Below are positions 8,727 to 15,885 of a stretch of DNA of 64,000 nucleotides, piece after piece. Within the stretch, counting starts at the first letter, position 1; each line of letters opens with the position of its first letter. The position numbers and the translations under genes are program-made. Under the pieces are notes generated by a model. The model ran no database searches, was not told the origin of the DNA, and worked only from the letters and a program-made list of their open reading frames with translations. This DNA comes from Endozoicomonas sp. SCSIO W0465 (GTDB lineage Bacteria; Pseudomonadota; Gammaproteobacteria; Pseudomonadales; Endozoicomonadaceae): NCBI RefSeq assembly GCF_023716865.1, contig NZ_CP092417.1, forward strand, positions 3,822,001 to 3,886,000, read 5' to 3'.

Positions 8727-9392
8727 TTAACCAAGACAAACGCCTGTGCCTTGCAAGCCACAGTAACCGGCGGGATTCTTTGCCAGATATTGCTGATGAT
8801 ACTCTTCTGCGTAATAGAACGGTGGGGCCTCTCGAATTTCTGTCGTAACCTCTGAATACCCCTGTTCTCGCAGAGACTTTGAGAATGTTTTCCTTAAGCT
8901 TTCAGCCAATCCAGCCTGTTCATCTGAGGTCGTATAAATGGCTGAACGATACTGAGTACCTACATCATTACCCTGCCTCATTCCCTGGGTAGGATCATGG
9001 GATTCCCAGAAACGTTTTAGCAACGCCTGTGTTGTGACCTTTTCAGGATCATAAACCACCATCACCGTTTCTGTATGTCCGGTTGCTCCGGTGCAGACTT
9101 CTTCATAACCCGGATTTGGCGTGTAACCGCCGGCATAGCCAACAGCCGTTGTATAAACACCGGGTAGTTGCCAGAACAGCCGCTCAGCTCCCCAGAAACA
9201 GCCAAGGCCAAGATAGATCGTCTGCAAGCCATCAGGAAATGGCGGTATCAATGGATGCCCATTCACATAATGCCGGGTTGGAACCGGCATGCTCTCTGTG
9301 CGGCCCGGAAGCGCCTCTTCTGCAGATAAGGGGGGTTGGATACTTGGGTTTACACCATCAACAGTCATAAAAAACTTACCTCTTGCTCCCAT
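8727..9392 (-). CDS. msrA: Peptide-methionine (S)-S-oxide reductase
   Basis: The catalytic motif GCFWGAE gives Cys65 as the sulfenic-acid-forming nucleophile. YAGGYTPNPGYEEVCTGATGHTE, the conserved FWESHDPTQ and the C-terminal YHQQYLAKNP complete the MsrA signature. It reduces methionine-S-sulfoxide in oxidised proteins. At 221 residues with a ~50-residue N-terminal extension it resembles the E. coli-type long MsrA. It is a single gene on the minus strand, facing mnmC. Confidence 0.95.
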   Translation of the reverse strand: MGARGKFFMTVDGVNPSIQPPLSAEEALPGRTESMPVPTRHYVNGHPLIPPFPDGLQTIYLGLGCFWGAERLFWQLPGVYTTAVGYAGGYTPNPGYEEVCTGATGHTETVMVVYDPEKVTTQALLKRFWESHDPTQGMRQGNDVGTQYRSAIYTTSDEQAGLAESLRKTFSKSLREQGYSEVTTEIREAPPFYYAEEYHQQYLAKNPAGYCGLQGTGVCLG

Positions 9393-9533
9393 TTAAGAGA
9401 TGGAACTTTTTAATCTATGAGCAATCATAATAAAGGAGCATAGAAGTGTGCCTCAAGAACGCAGTGCATTTCGCATTTCGACTCGACAGTTTTGGCAGAT
9501 CAGTGCGAAGCAAATATGGATCCACTTAGGAGC

Positions 9534-9692
9534 TGTCCTGAGATAATTTCCAATTTCTGAATATCAAAACTTAGTTCGTCCTGAGCCTGTCGAAGGGCGT
9601 GAACTCCGGCCTCGTGTATTGTGCCAATCACCCTTCGACAAGCTCAGGATGAACGGAAATCGAGTTCAAAATGTGGAAATTATTTCGGGACA
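9534..9692. repeat. 159-bp nested palindromic element (MITE-like)
   Basis: The outer arms 9534-9552 and 9674-9692 (TGTCC.GA.ATAATTTCCA) are inverted with two mismatches. The inner arms 9574-9597 and 9631-9654 are inverted copies of GTTCGTCCTGAGC.TGTCGAAGGG with one mismatch. I see no target duplication. The element overlaps the start codon of the F-box-like gene at 9671. The rest of the 9393-9533 gap shows nothing recognisable. Confidence 0.75.
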
Positions 9693-10474
9693 ATTCCTTA
9701 TTGCCTCCCAAAGGAACACCCGTGATACCGACAGAAACAATTGCGTCAGCTATTGGTGAATTCAAATCAATCAAGGATTACGTATTTTCAGAAAGATACA
9801 ACCCTAAACGCCCGATTTTTAACCACAAATGGCTTATCACCTGCCCTACCGACGGGAGTGTCAGCCGCTTTCTGGTGCCGGATATCACCCGATATATCAG
9901 TAAATATCTGTCTTTTTCAGATTTTATTCGCTTTAGCTCGATTAACCGGGAGAATTACATTGCACTGCGCCAAGACCAGAAGCTGGTAGCCGAGGTAATT
10001 TGTCATGACCCCGGATTCTGCCGGTATCGATTCAACAATTTCAAGACGGTATCTGCCGAGAGTCAGGCATCTGAGTGTCGTGCGTTAACTAATCTGTTTA
10101 ACGGAACACATACTGTCTCAGATTCGCTGTCGATTTATCGAACCGACAGAAAAGGCGTTAAACGAGAGGATTTAAAGGTCGTCAGGGTGGAAAGTTCCCA
10201 TATTAGAGACCACATCCACACAGGCATTCTGAGTGACGGCAACCACTTTGTTTTTATTGATGGTACATTTGACTATACCGACAAGAAGACCATACGTTTT
10301 CACTTGGGCTTTCTCAATACTTATATCGGGAACTCGCTCAAGGACATCATAAAGTATATTAAAAAAAACCGATCCGATGATGACCTTGCAAAGTGCATCG
10401 ACGGTATCGTGGTTATACAGTACCCCGAAAAGTGGCATACAGGAACTTGTCTTAAGGAGGCTACTGACCAATGA
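9671..10474 (+). CDS. F-box-like protein, candidate effector
   Basis: This 267-residue protein has no overall family I recognise. Residues ~68-101 (FLVPDITRYISKYLS, then FSDFIRFSSINREN) match the F-box pattern: a Pro-initiated helix, I..YLS, a DF/DL step and a basic or Asn-rich third helix. F-boxes recruit Skp1 in eukaryotic ubiquitin ligases and occur in effectors of intracellular bacteria. The rest looks like a soluble alpha/beta domain. The ATG at 9671 lies inside a palindromic repeat, so the first ~9 residues come from that repeat; GTG at 9722 is an alternative in-frame start. It is convergent with the M23 peptidase gene. The domain call is by eye. Confidence 0.55.
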   Translation: MWKLFRDNSLLPPKGTPVIPTETIASAIGEFKSIKDYVFSERYNPKRPIFNHKWLITCPTDGSVSRFLVPDITRYISKYLSFSDFIRFSSINRENYIALRQDQKLVAEVICHDPGFCRYRFNNFKTVSAESQASECRALTNLFNGTHTVSDSLSIYRTDRKGVKREDLKVVRVESSHIRDHIHTGILSDGNHFVFIDGTFDYTDKKTIRFHLGFLNTYIGNSLKDIIKYIKKNRSDDDLAKCIDGIVVIQYPEKWHTGTCLKEATDQ

Positions 10475-10514
10475 CCAAAGCGACAAGTTTCCGCCAGCAA
10501 TAGCCCCAAGCCGG

Positions 10515-11324
10515 CTAACCATCTCCGGTGGTTAGCAAAGCAGGGTCCAGCCGTTGGTCAAACCAGTTGTAACGCCAGTCCAGGTGTGCACCGGTAACCC
10601 GCCCGGTAGCACCCACTTCGCCGATGATGTCTCCCCGTTTGATGGCCGCGCCATTTTTGACTGATACTTTGCTGAGATGAAGAAAACTGGAAAAAAGGCC
10701 GTGGCCATGGTCAATAATGATGGTTCCCCCGGAATAGTAAAGATCAGCATCAACCAGTCGCACAATACCATCAGCCGGGGCTGCAACCGGTGTTCCGGTG
10801 GGTACGGCAATATCCAGACCATAGTGTGGGCGCCCCGGTTTACCGTTATACACTCGCTGACTGCCGTAGACGCCACTGATGCGACCTTTTACCGGCCAGC
10901 CAAAGCCGTTAAAAAAATCCTCCAGATCAGTATCAGGCACCCTGGCTTCACGCACCTGCTCAGCTTCTCTGCGGATACGGGATAACACCCGCTCATCCGG
11001 CGATACATATTTTCTGGCAATACCTGTCAATCGCTGAATATCATATTTCCGTGGCTTAAGGGTTAAATAAAAGGTCTTCAGTTCGCCACTGGCAAAGTGC
11101 TCTGTATAGGACTGCTCAAGCTCTGCATCACGCCCGAAACCAAGAATAAAGCGCCCATCTTTCGCTACCCGGACTTCCTGACTGCCATAAACAATCCGAC
11201 TCCCTGGGGATGCATGACCAACCAAAATGCCGCCGGGGGTCAACTGACTCTGCAAGCCATCAGCATTCACTATCTGAGAAAACAGCAGAAGAAAAAAAAC
11301 GGTAGCCAAATGCATCAAACTCAC
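10515..11324 (-). CDS. M23-family (LytM) metallopeptidase, periplasmic
   Basis: This 269-residue protein has a cleavable signal peptide (hydrophobic residues ~6-20, cut near NADG). The C-terminal peptidase M23 domain shows the zinc ligands HYGLDIAVPTGT (His and Asp) and GAHLDWR, with IIIDHGHGLFSSFLHLS between them. Such enzymes cut peptidoglycan cross-bridges or, when degenerate, activate amidases; here all metal ligands are present, so activity is likely. The N-terminal ~120 residues form the beta-rich module often found in this subfamily. Confidence 0.88.
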   Translation of the reverse strand: MSLMHLATVFFLLLFSQIVNADGLQSQLTPGGILVGHASPGSRIVYGSQEVRVAKDGRFILGFGRDAELEQSYTEHFASGELKTFYLTLKPRKYDIQRLTGIARKYVSPDERVLSRIRREAEQVREARVPDTDLEDFFNGFGWPVKGRISGVYGSQRVYNGKPGRPHYGLDIAVPTGTPVAAPADGIVRLVDADLYYSGGTIIIDHGHGLFSSFLHLSKVSVKNGAAIKRGDIIGEVGATGRVTGAHLDWRYNWFDQRLDPALLTTGDG

Positions 11325-11463
11325 TCCTTTTATAATCCTGACCGGTAATAATTATCGGCATTTTGACTTTTAACAACGCAGTCGCGTAGTCTGGGAGACT
11401 CACCGGGTGCGCTCACCCAGCTGACCCCGTAGCGAGCATGGAAGAAAATTGAGGATAATAATT

Positions 11464-11577
11464 ATGGACTTGATCATTCTCGGAACAGCCCTTGTTCTGC
11501 CTGTGACCTATGGCTTTGCGATACTCCTGTTATTAAACACAGGCAAGAGCCCAAACTTAACTGACATCCGCGACTGA
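11464..11577 (+). CDS. Small putative membrane protein, 37 aa
   Basis: A short ORF encodes 37 residues with one hydrophobic stretch (LIILGTALVLPVTYGFAILL) followed by a polar tail. A GAGGA ribosome site at 11451-11455 lies 8 bases before the ATG, which is why I list it. No homolog is recognised. It may be a genuine single-pass small protein. Confidence 0.4.
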   Translation: MDLIILGTALVLPVTYGFAILLLLNTGKSPNLTDIRD

Positions 11578-11624
11578 GTTCTCTGCCACCAGGACTTTCT
11601 ACTCGTTCTCAGGATACCGAATAA

Positions 11625-11784
11625 GGCTCTTATTGGATTACAGACTGTTCCCAGATTGAACCTGGCTGAAGCACTTATCATTAAAGGCTCTCAGAGCTTT
11701 GCTCGGCAATTTGCCCTCAAGCCTTACATTGCGTGGTCCACATCCAATTTTCACTGCAGAGCAGTTCGGAAATCAAATAGAGCC
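11625..11784. mobile_element. 160-bp MITE, diverged copy 2
   Basis: It has the same length and the same ends as the copies at 4560 and 19219 (starts GGCTCTTATTGGATTAC, ends with a GAAATCAAATAGAGCC-type terminus) with many internal substitutions. No 8-bp duplication is visible (CCGAATAA against AAATCGAT). Its right end abuts a thiM fragment lacking its 5' part, so an adjacent deletion or recombination probably followed insertion. Confidence 0.85.
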
Positions 11785-12059
11785 AAATCGATAACGGCCA
11801 CCCTATGATGGCCAAAGTAACCGGCACTGGTTGTACGGCAACTGCCATCATTGGTGCCTTTCTTGCTGTCTGCGATACACCGCTGACTGCTGCGGTATCT
11901 GGCCTTGCCTGTCTGGGAATTGCAGGGGAGTTAGCCAGCAGAGACTGCCCCGGGCCGGGATCTCTGCAGTGGCGCATGCTGGATGAGCTATACCGCCTTG
12001 ATCAGGCCACCATAAAAAAATTGGAAAAAGTGAGTAATATGAGAAGGAGTTGTCATTGA
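11785..12059 (+). pseudogene. thiM: Hydroxyethylthiazole kinase, C-terminal fragment
   Basis: From about 11790 the frame reads DNGHPMMAKVTGTGC, the conserved core of ThiM containing the catalytic Cys of the GTGC loop, and continues with GIAGELA and GPGSLQWRMLDELY to a stop at 12059. ThiM phosphorylates 4-methyl-5-hydroxyethylthiazole in thiamine salvage. The upstream two thirds of the gene (normally ~260 residues) are missing; the MITE sits exactly where they should be. The remaining ORF (ATG 11805, 84 residues) is unlikely to be functional. Its stop overlaps the start of ubiT. Confidence 0.85.
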
Positions 12060-12598
12060 GCCTGATGCCATCTTTTAGACTGCCTCTTCCAGGTATTAAC
12101 CTGCGGGAGCGATTCAAAAAACCGGGTATTGAGTTACTGGGCCTGCCGGTAAAACTCTTACCATCCGCCGTGGTCAACAAACCATTGACCAAAGCGATCA
12201 ACCAGATATTCCACGTGCCGGTAAAAGAGGGCGATTTTGATTTTCTGGAAGATCGCTGTCTGAAAATCCAAATTACCGATATCAACGTCAGCTTCTATAT
12301 CAGCTTTGATGGCAGACAGCTGTCCGCTACCACGCCACGACGCTTTGACGTTGACATTCATGATGTTGAATTCCAGGGCGACAGCAAATCATTCCTGAAA
12401 CTGGCCAGCCGCCAGGAAGACCCGGACACCCTGTTCTTTCAGCGAAGCCTGATGATTGAGGGTGACACTGAACTGGGGCTTGGGGTAAAAAACCTGCTGG
12501 ATAGCCTGGAGTTAGAGCAGTTGCCCATTCCGGTGCAGAAGCTTGCCTGGCTTGGGCAACAGCTGCAGAAAAAAATACAGCCAATCCCGGCCCACTAA
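12056..12598 (+). CDS. ubiT: SCP2-domain ubiquinone biosynthesis accessory factor UbiT
   Basis: This ~180-residue protein has the SCP2 sterol-carrier-like fold of UbiT/YhbT: an N-terminal LPSAVVNKPLTKAINQIF, then CLKIQITDINVSFYISFDGRQL, and a C-terminal FFQRSLMIEGDTELGLGVKNLLD that is highly typical. UbiT binds prenyl lipids and, with UbiU and UbiV, supports O2-independent ubiquinone synthesis. I chose the TTG at 12056 because AAGGAG (12044-12049) lies six bases upstream; ATG 12065 is the alternative. The partners ubiUV are not next to it here. Confidence 0.88.
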   Translation: MSLMPSFRLPLPGINLRERFKKPGIELLGLPVKLLPSAVVNKPLTKAINQIFHVPVKEGDFDFLEDRCLKIQITDINVSFYISFDGRQLSATTPRRFDVDIHDVEFQGDSKSFLKLASRQEDPDTLFFQRSLMIEGDTELGLGVKNLLDSLELEQLPIPVQKLAWLGQQLQKKIQPIPAH

Positions 12599-12960
12599 AT
12601 ACGCTTCGACGTTTATAGCCTGCTCTTATCCCGCAAAAAGAGCGGGCTAAAACACCTCGTCCTTCTTCGAGTTTGTGAATACATAATCGTTATAAAATAA
12701 AGTTCTTAAAAATTATACGACATTCCCTAGCAAAATCTTAATACCACTTCTAAGCTTGCTCACATCAATAGAGACGACACTGTCTTTTCAATAAACACTG
12801 CTAATGAGATGACTTAAGACACAGAGTGGCTGATAAACCAACTGCCTGCTTTCAACTGTTAATCTGACTTACGCTTTGCCACAAAATGCGTTTTGCTGTT
12901 TGGCTGGCTTGCGCCAATGCCGAGGGTTTCTTTTATTCTTTTTATGACTGAAACCTGAGA

Positions 12961-12988
12961 CAGCTAAAAAGAGGATTGGCGGTAGCGT
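12961..12988 (+). promoter_or_regulatory. JUMPstart/ops-like element (RfaH recruitment site)
   Basis: GGCGGTAGCGT at 12978-12988 matches the ops element, preceded by CAGCTAAAAAGAGGATT, which resembles the upstream half of JUMPstart, and followed by a T-rich stretch. ops pauses RNA polymerase and loads RfaH on operons for O-antigen, capsule or LPS core. The glycan operon begins at 19468 on the same strand, but the whole interval is now filled by mobile DNA. The 12599-13022 gap otherwise holds a GC hairpin (AGCCTGCTCTT...AAGAGCGGGCT, 12616-12647) after ubiT and AT-rich sequence that could hold the promoter. Confidence 0.7.
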
Positions 12989-13102
12989 TGTTTTTTTGCC
13001 TTAAAAATTACAGAACTCAACTTAAGTAGTTAAAAGTTTGCTTATGGATATTTTGATCGTACTATCAGGCAGACAAAGAAAGAGATCCTTAATCTATTAT
13101 AA

Positions 13103-13619
13103 GTGGGTCTTGAACTAAAACGTCCCCAACCTATGAAGTATGTCAATATCACTGATGAAGCTGTTGTATTAACTTTGAAATACGCCAAGCACTACGGCCC
13201 TCTGAGGTGTATCAGGGAAAGAGCTCATGGTCTTCTATTGAGTAATCGAGGCTTTACCCTTGAGCAAATTGCAGAAATCCTTGAGATTAAATATCAGACC
13301 GTTTCCCAATGGATTGATGATTGGGAGGACTATGGTATTCGTGCATTGTATAAGAAACATGGTGGTGGAAGATCTTGCATATATGATGAATCTGAAGTGC
13401 AACGCATAAAAGAGTTAGTAGCAGAAGAGCCTCGTCGTTTATCGTATGTAAAATCCAAAATTGAGGATGAGACCGGTAAATCCTCATCAAAACTTACTCT
13501 GGCCAACATCGTAAAAAAGTTAGGACTGGTTTACAAAAGACTCCGTAAATCGTGCAAACATAAACGGGACGAAGAGCATTTCCAGCGTTGTAAAACTGCA
13601 CTGAAAGACGCCCAGGAAC
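13103..13619 (+). pseudogene. IS630 transposase, N-terminal half
   Basis: This encodes the helix-turn-helix part of an IS630-family transposase (GFTLEQIAEILEIKYQTVSQWIDDWEDYG) and the linker with LGLVYKRLRKSCKHKRD. The frame is cut after ...ALKDAQE by the IS3 insertion. Joining it to the fragment at 15287-15846 across an apparent AAC duplication gives an uninterrupted frame. GTG 13103 or ATG 13133 could be the start. Confidence 0.88.
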
Positions 13620-13691
13620 CCCCTGTGTCAGCATAGTTGTCGCCTCTCCTGAAATTAGAAATCTCAACAGGGGGCGGTCTATGAGTAATCA

Positions 13692-14201
13692 ATGGCCCGC
13701 TATTCAGAAGAGTTCAAAGAGTCCATCATTCAGAAGATGATGCCACCCAATAATGTGCCAGTTTCGCAGTTGGTACGTGAGACTGGTATCTCTGATGTGA
13801 CCCTGTACACTTGGCGAAAGAAAGCAGTATCTAAAGGAGTGCCTGTGCCGGGCGACGGAAAGAATCCAGATCAATGGACAACTGAAAACAAGTTAGCCGT
13901 AATCATTGAAACGGCTGCGTTAAATGAAGCAGAAATGGCTGAATACTGTCGTAAAAAAGGTCTGTTTGCTGAACAAATTCAGCAGTGGAAGGCTGCCTTT
14001 ATTAACAGTGTTTCTGTCCAGCCTGAAAGTCAGTCAAAACAGCGTAAGGCGCTGTCTGACGAACACAAAAAAGATAAGAAAACCATCAAAAAGCTTGAGC
14101 GTGAACTCAATCGCAAGGACAAGGCGTTAGCAGAAACTGCTGCCTTGCTGGTACTCACAAAAAAGGCCCAAGAGATCTGGGGGGCGCCAGAGGACGATTA
14201 G
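13692..14201 (+). CDS. IS3-family transposase OrfA
   Basis: This 169-residue protein has an N-terminal helix-turn-helix (VSQLVRETGISDVTLYTWRKKA), a WTTENKLAVIIETAALNEAEMAEYCRKKGL module and a C-terminal coiled coil (KKDKKTIKKLERELNRKDKALAE) typical of OrfA dimerisation. It binds the IS ends. Near its end, at 14159-14165, A AAA AAG is positioned in frame as a -1 slippery heptamer that would fuse it to OrfB. Confidence 0.9.
   Translation: MARYSEEFKESIIQKMMPPNNVPVSQLVRETGISDVTLYTWRKKAVSKGVPVPGDGKNPDQWTTENKLAVIIETAALNEAEMAEYCRKKGLFAEQIQQWKAAFINSVSVQPESQSKQRKALSDEHKKDKKTIKKLERELNRKDKALAETAALLVLTKKAQEIWGAPEDD
14159..14165 (+). promoter_or_regulatory. Programmed -1 frameshift site (A AAA AAG)
   Basis: In the orfA frame the codons are ACA AAA AAG, giving the canonical slippery heptamer A AAA AAG. 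After a -1 shift the reading frame runs without a stop into orfB. IS3 elements use this to make the active OrfAB transposase. Confidence 0.8.
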
Positions 14202-15262
14202 TCTCTCTCCCGGATCGACAAAATGCTGTTAGCCTGATTAAACAGGCAGTTAAAGATGGGGCTCGTCAGTCAAAAGCCTGCAAAGCCCTTGGTCTTACAG
14301 AAAGAACTGTACAACGCTGGATGCAGGGTGATGACGTGCGCGCAGATAATCGCAAAAATGCTGACAGGCCAGAACCGGTTAACAAGTTTTCTGAAGCTGA
14401 GCGACAGGCGATTGTTGACGTCTGTAACAGCGAGCGGTTCAAAAGCCTTCCGCCCAGCCAGATTGTGCCCACATTGTTAGATGAAGGTCTCTATATGGGG
14501 TCTGAAAGGACATTTTACCGGGTGTTGGAGGAAACAGGGCAACAGCATCATCGGGGCAGTGCTGCCAAGCCAAACAGGTATAAGCCAACGTCCTGGTGTG
14601 CTACCGGACCCAACCAGGTCTGGTCCTGGGATATTACCTATCTGCGCTCTCCGATACGGGGGCAGTTTTATTACCTGTACCTGGTGATAGACATCTTTAG
14701 TCGTATGATTGTTACATGGGAAATTCATGAAACCGAATCAGCTGAGCATGCATCAGAAATGATCACTAAAGCCTGTATCAAACAGGGAATTGCAGCCTTG
14801 GAGTGGCCACTGGTTCTGCACTCAGATAATGGTAGTCCCATGAAGGGTGGCACTATGCTGTCAACACTGCAGCGTCTTGGGGTCGTGAGCTCATTCAGTC
14901 GTCCCCGGGTCAGTGATGATAACCCCTTTTCCGAGGCCATATTCAGAACCCTGAAATACCGCCCTGGTTATCCGCGCACGCCATTTGCTGATCTTGAAGC
15001 AGCACGTAGCTGGGTGCATGGTTTTGCCCAATGGTACAACGAAGAGCACAAGCACAGTGGGCTGAAATTTCTGACACCCGGGCAAAGGCATCGTGGTGAA
15101 ACCAAGGTGCTTATGGCTAACCGCAGAAAGGTTTATGAACAAGCCAAAGAACGTCACCCAGAGCGCTGGGGAAAGAGGTCAACAAGGAACTGGGATCTGG
15201 CTGATGAAGTCTGGTTGAATCCCGACAGACCTGCTGATGATCAACTAAGCAAAGCCGCTTAA
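14165..15262 (+). CDS. IS3-family transposase OrfB (integrase catalytic domain)
   Basis: The -1 frame is open from the slippery site to 15262 (about 365 residues); the first internal ATG is at 14321. It has a helix-turn-helix near KACKALGLTERTVQRW and an rve DDE domain with WSWDITYLRSPIRGQFYYLYLVIDIFSRMIV (first Asp), LHSDNGSPMKG (second Asp) and SDDNPFSEAIFRTLKYRP (Glu). It is probably made mainly as an OrfAB fusion. It looks intact. Confidence 0.9.
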   Translation, partial: GPRDLGGARGRLVSLPDRQNAVSLIKQAVKDGARQSKACKALGLTERTVQRWMQGDDVRADNRKNADRPEPVNKFSEAERQAIVDVCNSERFKSLPPSQIVPTLLDEGLYMGSERTFYRVLEETGQQHHRGSAAKPNRYKPTSWCATGPNQVWSWDITYLRSPIRGQFYYLYLVIDIFSRMIVTWEIHETESAEHASEMITKACIKQGIAALEWPLVLHSDNGSPMKGGTMLSTLQRLGVVSSFSRPRVSDDNPFSEAIFRTLKYRPGYPRTPFADLEAARSWVHGFAQWYNEEHKHSGLKFLTPGQRHRGETKVLMANRRKVYEQAKERHPERWGKRSTRNWDLADEVWLNPDRPADDQLSKAA

Positions 15263-15286
15263 GTTGAGGCGACAACTATGTTGACA

Positions 15287-15846
15287 AACACCGGGAAGCT
15301 GAGCGCAAAGGGTTAATAAACTTGTTTTATTTTGATGAGTCCGGATTTACTCAAGAACCTTGTGTGCCATATGGCTGGCAGGAAAAAGGAAAGCAGCTCA
15401 GAATTCCATCAGTCAAAAGTAAGCGCATCAACGTGCTGGGCTTTATGAATCGGAGCTGTGAGCTGTTTCATTACCCTGTTGTGGGCTCTGTGAATAGTGA
15501 TACAGTGATTGCAGCCTTTGACGACTTCGCAGAGAAAATGGAGGATGAAAAATACAGTTCAAATGACCGCTACACCGTAGTTATGGTGGACAATGCCAGT
15601 ATTCATACCAGCAAAAAGTTTCGTGACAGAATCGCTGACTGGACTCTTGAGAAAAAGTTACTGATCTGCTTTCTTCCAACATATTCACCTGAACTCAATC
15701 TGATTGAGATCCTGTGGAGGAAAGTAAAGTATGAATGGCTCAATCTATTGTCAATCAAGAGTTTCACGGAATTTGAAAAGGAAGTTGAACGAGTGTTCGC
15801 TTCATTTGGAGAGAGTCATATGATTTCGTTTGCAAATACTAAATAA
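15287..15846 (+). pseudogene. IS630 transposase, C-terminal half
   Basis: This carries the DDE_3 catalytic domain: LFYFDESGFTQEP (first Asp), VMVDNASIHTSKK (second Asp) and LPTYSPELNLIEILWRKVKYEW (Glu). It continues the fragment ending at 13619. Separated by 1.67 kb of IS3 DNA it lacks its DNA-binding half. An internal TTG at 15322 could start a short product. Confidence 0.88.
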
Positions 15847-15885
15847 TCGTTCAGTCAATTTATCCGAAAGCAAATTATCAACTAC

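Larger units (their letters stand above)
13620..15286 (+). mobile_element. IS3-family element inserted in the IS630 transposase
   Basis: The terminal inverted repeats are TGTCAGCATAGTTGTCGCCTC at 13626 and the complement of TGTCAACATAGTTGTCGCCTC ending at 15286. AAC at 13617-13619 and 15287-15289 may be the 3-bp target duplication; if so the left end includes six extra bases, so the left boundary is uncertain (13620-13626). It carries orfA and orfB in the usual overlapping arrangement. Confidence 0.85.
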
